In this document: piece after piece, positions 5,597 to 8,301 of the stretch
How the letters are laid out: each line of letters starts with the position of its first letter
Position numbering within the stretch: the stretch's first letter is position 1
NCBI GenBank assembly: GCA_012800565.1
Contig: JAAZIZ010000299.1
Coordinates: 1-8,301, forward strand
Length of the DNA stretch: 8,301 bases
Direction of reading: 5' to 3'
From: Lentisphaerota bacterium
Lineage (GTDB): Bacteria; Verrucomicrobiota; Lentisphaeria; Oligosphaerales; Oligosphaeraceae
Program-made: the position numbers and the translations under genes
Notes under the pieces: model-generated
The model's input: only the letters and a program-made list of their open reading frames with translations
Databases searched by the model: none
What the model was told of the DNA's origin: nothing

Positions 5597-6193
5597 ATGG
5601 AAAAAACTGTCAAAATCACCCGGAAGACCAAAGAGACCTCCATCAGTGTTGAATTTGGTCTGGGACCGTATTGCGGAGAGAATGTGATTGCCAGCGGTGT
5701 GCCCTTTTTTGACCACATGCTGGCCGCTTTTGCCCGGCACGGCCGTTTTTACCTGAATTTGCAATGTACGGGCGATTTGCAGGTTGATGCCCATCATACT
5801 ATGGAGGATATAGGACTCGCGCTTGGTCAGGCCGGCAAGAATGCCCTTGGCGACAAGCGCGGGATAACTCGTTTTGGCGCGGCTGCGGTGCCACTGGATG
5901 AGTCATTGGCGCGGGTAGTGGTCGATTTATCCGGCCGTCCGTATCTGGCCTGGCGGGCAATTTTTCCTGAGGACCTGGTAGCTGGTATCAGTTGCCGCCT
6001 GTTCCGGGAATTTTTTCAGGCCTGGGTCAACACTTCCGGTACCACTTTGCATGTCGATTTGTTGTTTTGTGAGGAGAACCATCACGGCCTGGAGGCTATT
6101 TTCAAGTCTTTTGGCCGGGCTTTGCGGCAAGCAGTCACGCCGGACCCGACCCTGGGAGAGGAAATCCCTTCCACCAAGGGCATCCTGGCTTGA
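5597..6193 (+). CDS. hisB: Imidazoleglycerol-phosphate dehydratase (monofunctional)
   Basis: HisB dehydrates imidazole glycerol phosphate to imidazole acetol phosphate in histidine synthesis, as a cytosolic Mn-dependent oligomer. The 198-aa protein is full length for the stand-alone enzyme, with no fused histidinol-phosphate phosphatase. Metal-binding motifs occur in both halves: FFDHML (37-42, H40), DAHHTMEDIGLALGQA (64-79, H66, H67, E70), then ENHHGLEAIFKSFGRAL (160-176, H162, H163, E166). The conserved end PSTKGILA (191-198) is present. I chose ATG 5597, with AGGA nine nt upstream. ATG 5588 touches the Shine-Dalgarno, and the frame stays open back to 5183, but that stretch is inside murF and the repeat-rich gap. 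No other his gene is visible, so it is not in a compact his operon here. thrS follows after 72 nt in the same reading frame. Confidence 0.96.
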   Translation: MEKTVKITRKTKETSISVEFGLGPYCGENVIASGVPFFDHMLAAFARHGRFYLNLQCTGDLQVDAHHTMEDIGLALGQAGKNALGDKRGITRFGAAAVPLDESLARVVVDLSGRPYLAWRAIFPEDLVAGISCRLFREFFQAWVNTSGTTLHVDLLFCEENHHGLEAIFKSFGRALRQAVTPDPTLGEEIPSTKGILA

Positions 6194-6228
6194 GACAATG
6201 CCGAAAGAGACGTAACCTGGTTATCCAC

Positions 6229-6255
6229 TTGCCAAGAACCACTGATAGATAAAAT
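6229..6255 (+). promoter_or_regulatory. Weak candidate promoter for thrS
   Basis: TTGCCA (6229-6234) and TAAAAT (6250-6255) each match five of six consensus bases, but the spacer is only 15 nt. If used, transcription would begin a few bases before the ATG at 6266 and give an almost leaderless mRNA, which would fit the poor Shine-Dalgarno there (only AAAGAG, 6257-6261 area). Otherwise thrS is read through from hisB. Confidence 0.28.
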
Positions 6256-6265
6256 AAAGAGCATT

Positions 6266-7993
6266 ATGTCGGAAATTTCTTTAAGTACGATGCGGCACAG
6301 TGCCGCTCATGTCATGGCTGCAGCGGTGCAGTCGCTCTGGCCGGACGCCAAATTTGACATCGGCCCCAGCACCGAGGACGGTTTTTATTATGATTTCGAC
6401 CTGGAGCATCGTCTGACTACTGACGACCTCAAGGATATCGAAAAAGTGATGAAGAAGATGCTGGGGCGGCAGTTGCCCTTTGTGCGGCGCGAGGTCAGCC
6501 GTGAGGAGGCCCAGGAGCTGTTTGCGGCCCAGGGGCAGAATTTCAAGCTGTCGCGTCTGGAAGACATTCCGGCGGGCGAGACTGTCAGCCTGTACAGCTG
6601 TGGTGAATTCACAGATTTGTGTCGTGGTCCGCATGTCGAGCACAGCGGCCAGATTGGGGCGGTGAAACTGCTCAGCATTGCCGGCTCGTATTTCCGCGGG
6701 GATGAGAAGAATCAGATGCTGCAGCGGATTTACGGTACCGCCTTTGCCAGCAAGGAAGAACTGCAGGATTACCTTACTGCTATTGAAGAAGCCAAGAAGC
6801 GGGACCATCGGCGCATCGGGGTGGAGATGGACTTGTTCAGCACCCACGAAGAGATCGGTCCCGGCCTGGTCTGCTGGCATCCGCAGGGAGCGCGCATCCG
6901 GCATATCATTGAGACATTCTGGAAAGCGGCGCATTATGCGCATGGCTATGAGATGCTGTACACGCCGCATGTCGGGCGGGCTCAGTTATGGGAGACCAGC
7001 GGACACCTGGATTTCTATCGTGAGGGGATGTATTCTGCGATGGAGATCGACGGCGACCCATATTATGCCAAGCCGATGAACTGCCCGTTCCACATTATGG
7101 TCTATCAGTCACGCCCGCGTTCTTACCGCGAATTGCCCTGCCGCTGGGCAGAGCTGGGCACGGTCTACCGCTATGAGAAAGCTGGTGTGCTGCATGGATT
7201 GCTGCGGGTGCGGGGATTCACCCAGGACGACGCGCATATCATCTGCACGCCGGAGCAAATCCAGGCGGAAATCCGCGAAGTGCTGCGCTTTAGTCTCTAT
7301 ATCTGGAAATGTTTCGGCTTTAAGGACATCAAAGCCTATCTGGCCACCCGGCCGGCCAAGGCGGTGGGAGAACCTGCACGCTGGGAGCAGGCTACCGCGT
7401 CATTGCGGGAAGCGGTCGCGGCGGAAGGCTTGCAATGCGAGGTCGATGAAGGCGGCGGCGCATTCTATGGCCCGAAGATTGATCTGAAGATCAAGGATGC
7501 TTTGGGACGTGAATGGCAGACCACCACTATCCAGTTCGACTTTAATCTGCCCCAGCGCTTCGACATCAGCTATATCGGCAATGACGGCCAGAAGCATCAG
7601 CCCTATATGGTGCACCGGGCATTACTGGGTTCACTGGAGCGTTTCTTCGGGATTCTCATTGAGCATTATGCCGGAGCTTTCCCCACTTGGCTGGCGCCGG
7701 AGCAGGTCCGTATCCTGCCCATCAGCGAGCACTTTGAAGAATACGCGCAGACGCTTGCCGCCAGGCTGCAGGCCAGGCAAATCCGGGTCACAGTTGATCT
7801 TGCGGCCGATCCCATCGGTGGCAAAATCCGCCGTGCCCGCGGGCAGCGTATCCCATATTTGCTGATTGTGGGTGAGAAGGAGGCCGGGAGCGGACAGGTC
7901 GCAGTGCGCAGCCGTAGCCAAGGTGAGGAGGGCAGCTGCCCGGTCGAAGAGTTCATCACCCGGATCGAAAAAGAAATTGCCGAAATGGCCTGA
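6266..7993 (+). CDS. thrS: Threonyl-tRNA synthetase lacking the N-terminal TGS domain
   Basis: ThrRS attaches threonine to tRNA-Thr in the cytosol and clears mischarged serine. At 575 aa it is about 65 residues shorter than the E. coli enzyme, all of it at the N-terminus. It starts directly in the editing domain (about 1-165) with H11 and H15 (HSAAH) and C119 and H123 (DLCRGPH), the full editing set. The class II catalytic core (about 180-465) has the zinc ligands C273 (MNCPFH), H324 (QDDAHIIC) and H450 (YMVHRA), motif 2 R302 (YRYE) and motif 3 R459 (SLERFFG). The anticodon-binding domain covers about 475-575, ending with VRSRSQGEEG. The missing TGS domain is not a start-site error: the frame meets the hisB stop TGA at 6191, leaving at most 24 codons of non-TGS sequence. 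The gene is followed by a structured region and the likely start of infC, a common gene order. Confidence 0.97.
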   Translation: MSEISLSTMRHSAAHVMAAAVQSLWPDAKFDIGPSTEDGFYYDFDLEHRLTTDDLKDIEKVMKKMLGRQLPFVRREVSREEAQELFAAQGQNFKLSRLEDIPAGETVSLYSCGEFTDLCRGPHVEHSGQIGAVKLLSIAGSYFRGDEKNQMLQRIYGTAFASKEELQDYLTAIEEAKKRDHRRIGVEMDLFSTHEEIGPGLVCWHPQGARIRHIIETFWKAAHYAHGYEMLYTPHVGRAQLWETSGHLDFYREGMYSAMEIDGDPYYAKPMNCPFHIMVYQSRPRSYRELPCRWAELGTVYRYEKAGVLHGLLRVRGFTQDDAHIICTPEQIQAEIREVLRFSLYIWKCFGFKDIKAYLATRPAKAVGEPARWEQATASLREAVAAEGLQCEVDEGGGAFYGPKIDLKIKDALGREWQTTTIQFDFNLPQRFDISYIGNDGQKHQPYMVHRALLGSLERFFGILIEHYAGAFPTWLAPEQVRILPISEHFEEYAQTLAARLQARQIRVTVDLAADPIGGKIRRARGQRIPYLLIVGEKEAGSGQVAVRSRSQGEEGSCPVEEFITRIEKEIAEMA

Positions 7994-8080
7994 GGAGAGA
8001 CTGCGGAAAAAATTCTTCACTTGCGCGGGAAATTCGGCAAAAAAGCAGTACATTGAATAATATAACCAAGCGGAGGGCAA

Positions 8081-8193
8081 GTGATTCGGCAGGTTCCTGG
8101 TCGCAGAATCACGGCTGTTCCCGCTTGATGGTCGAAAGACTGCCCGGCGGAGATGCTTGTTCCCCGGGCGGTGAAAAGCCAGTCAGATGTGAC
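8081..8193 (+). ncRNA. Possible structured leader RNA between thrS and the presumed infC
   Basis: The 298 nt from 7994 to 8291 have no convincing gene. Several stems can form on the + strand: GTGATTC (8081-8087) with GAATCAC (8106-8112), perfect; ACTGCCCGG (8139-8147) with CCGGGCGGT (8164-8172), nine pairs with one wobble; GGCT (8113-8116) with AGCC (8177-8180), enclosing the previous stem; and GTCA-GATG-TGAC (8182-8193). An AT-rich patch with TATAAC (8061-8066) just before could be a -10 box, without a clear -35. I could not match this to T-box, cobalamin, THF or other riboswitch consensus. In many bacteria infC-rpmI-rplT leaders bind L20, so a regulatory leader is plausible, but GC-rich DNA folds easily. 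Confidence 0.35.
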
Positions 8194-8291
8194 CACTCCG
8201 TTCGTACCTTGGCGAGGGATGGCAGAGTGGCCAGTTGCGGCGCGGGTCGCAGATCGTGTGTATCCATTGTCAACAAAAGGAGTGTTAGCAG

Positions 8292-8301
8292 GTGCGTCAA
8301 C
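8292..8301 (+). CDS. Possible start of the next gene, perhaps infC (cut off by the window)
   Basis: AAGGAG at 8277-8282 is a strong Shine-Dalgarno, and GTG at 8292 follows nine nt later, giving only M-R-Q before the window ends. thrS is very often followed by infC (translation initiation factor IF-3), so that is the best guess, resting on gene order and not on protein sequence. A GTG overlapping the Shine-Dalgarno at 8282 is an unlikely start. Confidence 0.3.

Noticed and set aside
8113..8196. Cobalamin riboswitch, suggested by GGTGAAAAGCC and AGTCAGATGTGACC
   Set aside because: The order of elements is wrong and the conserved CCCGCAACTGT, GCCACTG and B12-box sequences are missing.
8212..8270. 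tRNA-like stretch with a D-arm resembling tRNA-Ser
   Set aside because: There is no anticodon stem of the right form, no TTCRA T-loop and no complement to the would-be acceptor strand before the ribosome site at 8277.
8109..8300. 63-codon - strand frame at the right end
   Set aside because: It would start at TTG without a ribosome site, overlaps the ribosome site of the next + strand gene, and shows no recognisable protein features.

Overview
The window looks like ordinary chromosomal DNA from a GC-rich (high-50s percent by eye) Gram-negative-type bacterium, with mostly housekeeping genes and a few structured intergenic regions. A threonyl-tRNA synthetase without its TGS domain, the local gene mix and the protein style recall the PVC group (Lentisphaerota/Verrucomicrobiota), but that placement is an impression that I could not test. 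I see no insertion sequence, phage gene, CRISPR array, rRNA or complete tRNA.

Layout. Positions 1-213 are the end of an unrecognised gene on the + strand. It is followed by a Cof-type HAD phosphatase with a TTG start (249-1103). Converging on it from the - strand is a tight pair: a class I aminotransferase (1684-2994) followed by folE, GTP cyclohydrolase I (1122-1682), with one base between stop and start. A divergent intergenic region (2995-3252) holds a perfect 12-bp inverted repeat bounding a 94-bp segment, a terminator-like hairpin on the - strand and candidate promoters in both directions. The + strand then carries a small two-helix membrane protein with a bacterial PH-like domain (3253-3840), murF (3945-5354), hisB (5597-6193) and thrS (6266-7993). 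After thrS comes a 298-nt stretch with several good stems, ending in a Shine-Dalgarno and GTG where infC would be expected; the window stops there.

How the genes relate. MurF adds D-Ala-D-Ala to the peptidoglycan precursor, HisB is a dedicated histidine biosynthesis enzyme, and ThrS charges tRNA-Thr. They share a direction but are separated by 242 and 72 nt, and candidate promoters lie before each, so they are probably not one strict operon. FolE and the aminotransferase look translationally coupled, so a shared role is likely, for example pterin- or folate-linked amino acid metabolism; the substrate cannot be read from the sequence.

No obvious new multi-gene system is present. The best candidates for something undescribed are the 94-bp inverted-repeat element at 3071-3164, the repeated AATGAT/ATCATT half-sites around the hisB promoter and start codon, and the structured region between thrS and the presumed infC.
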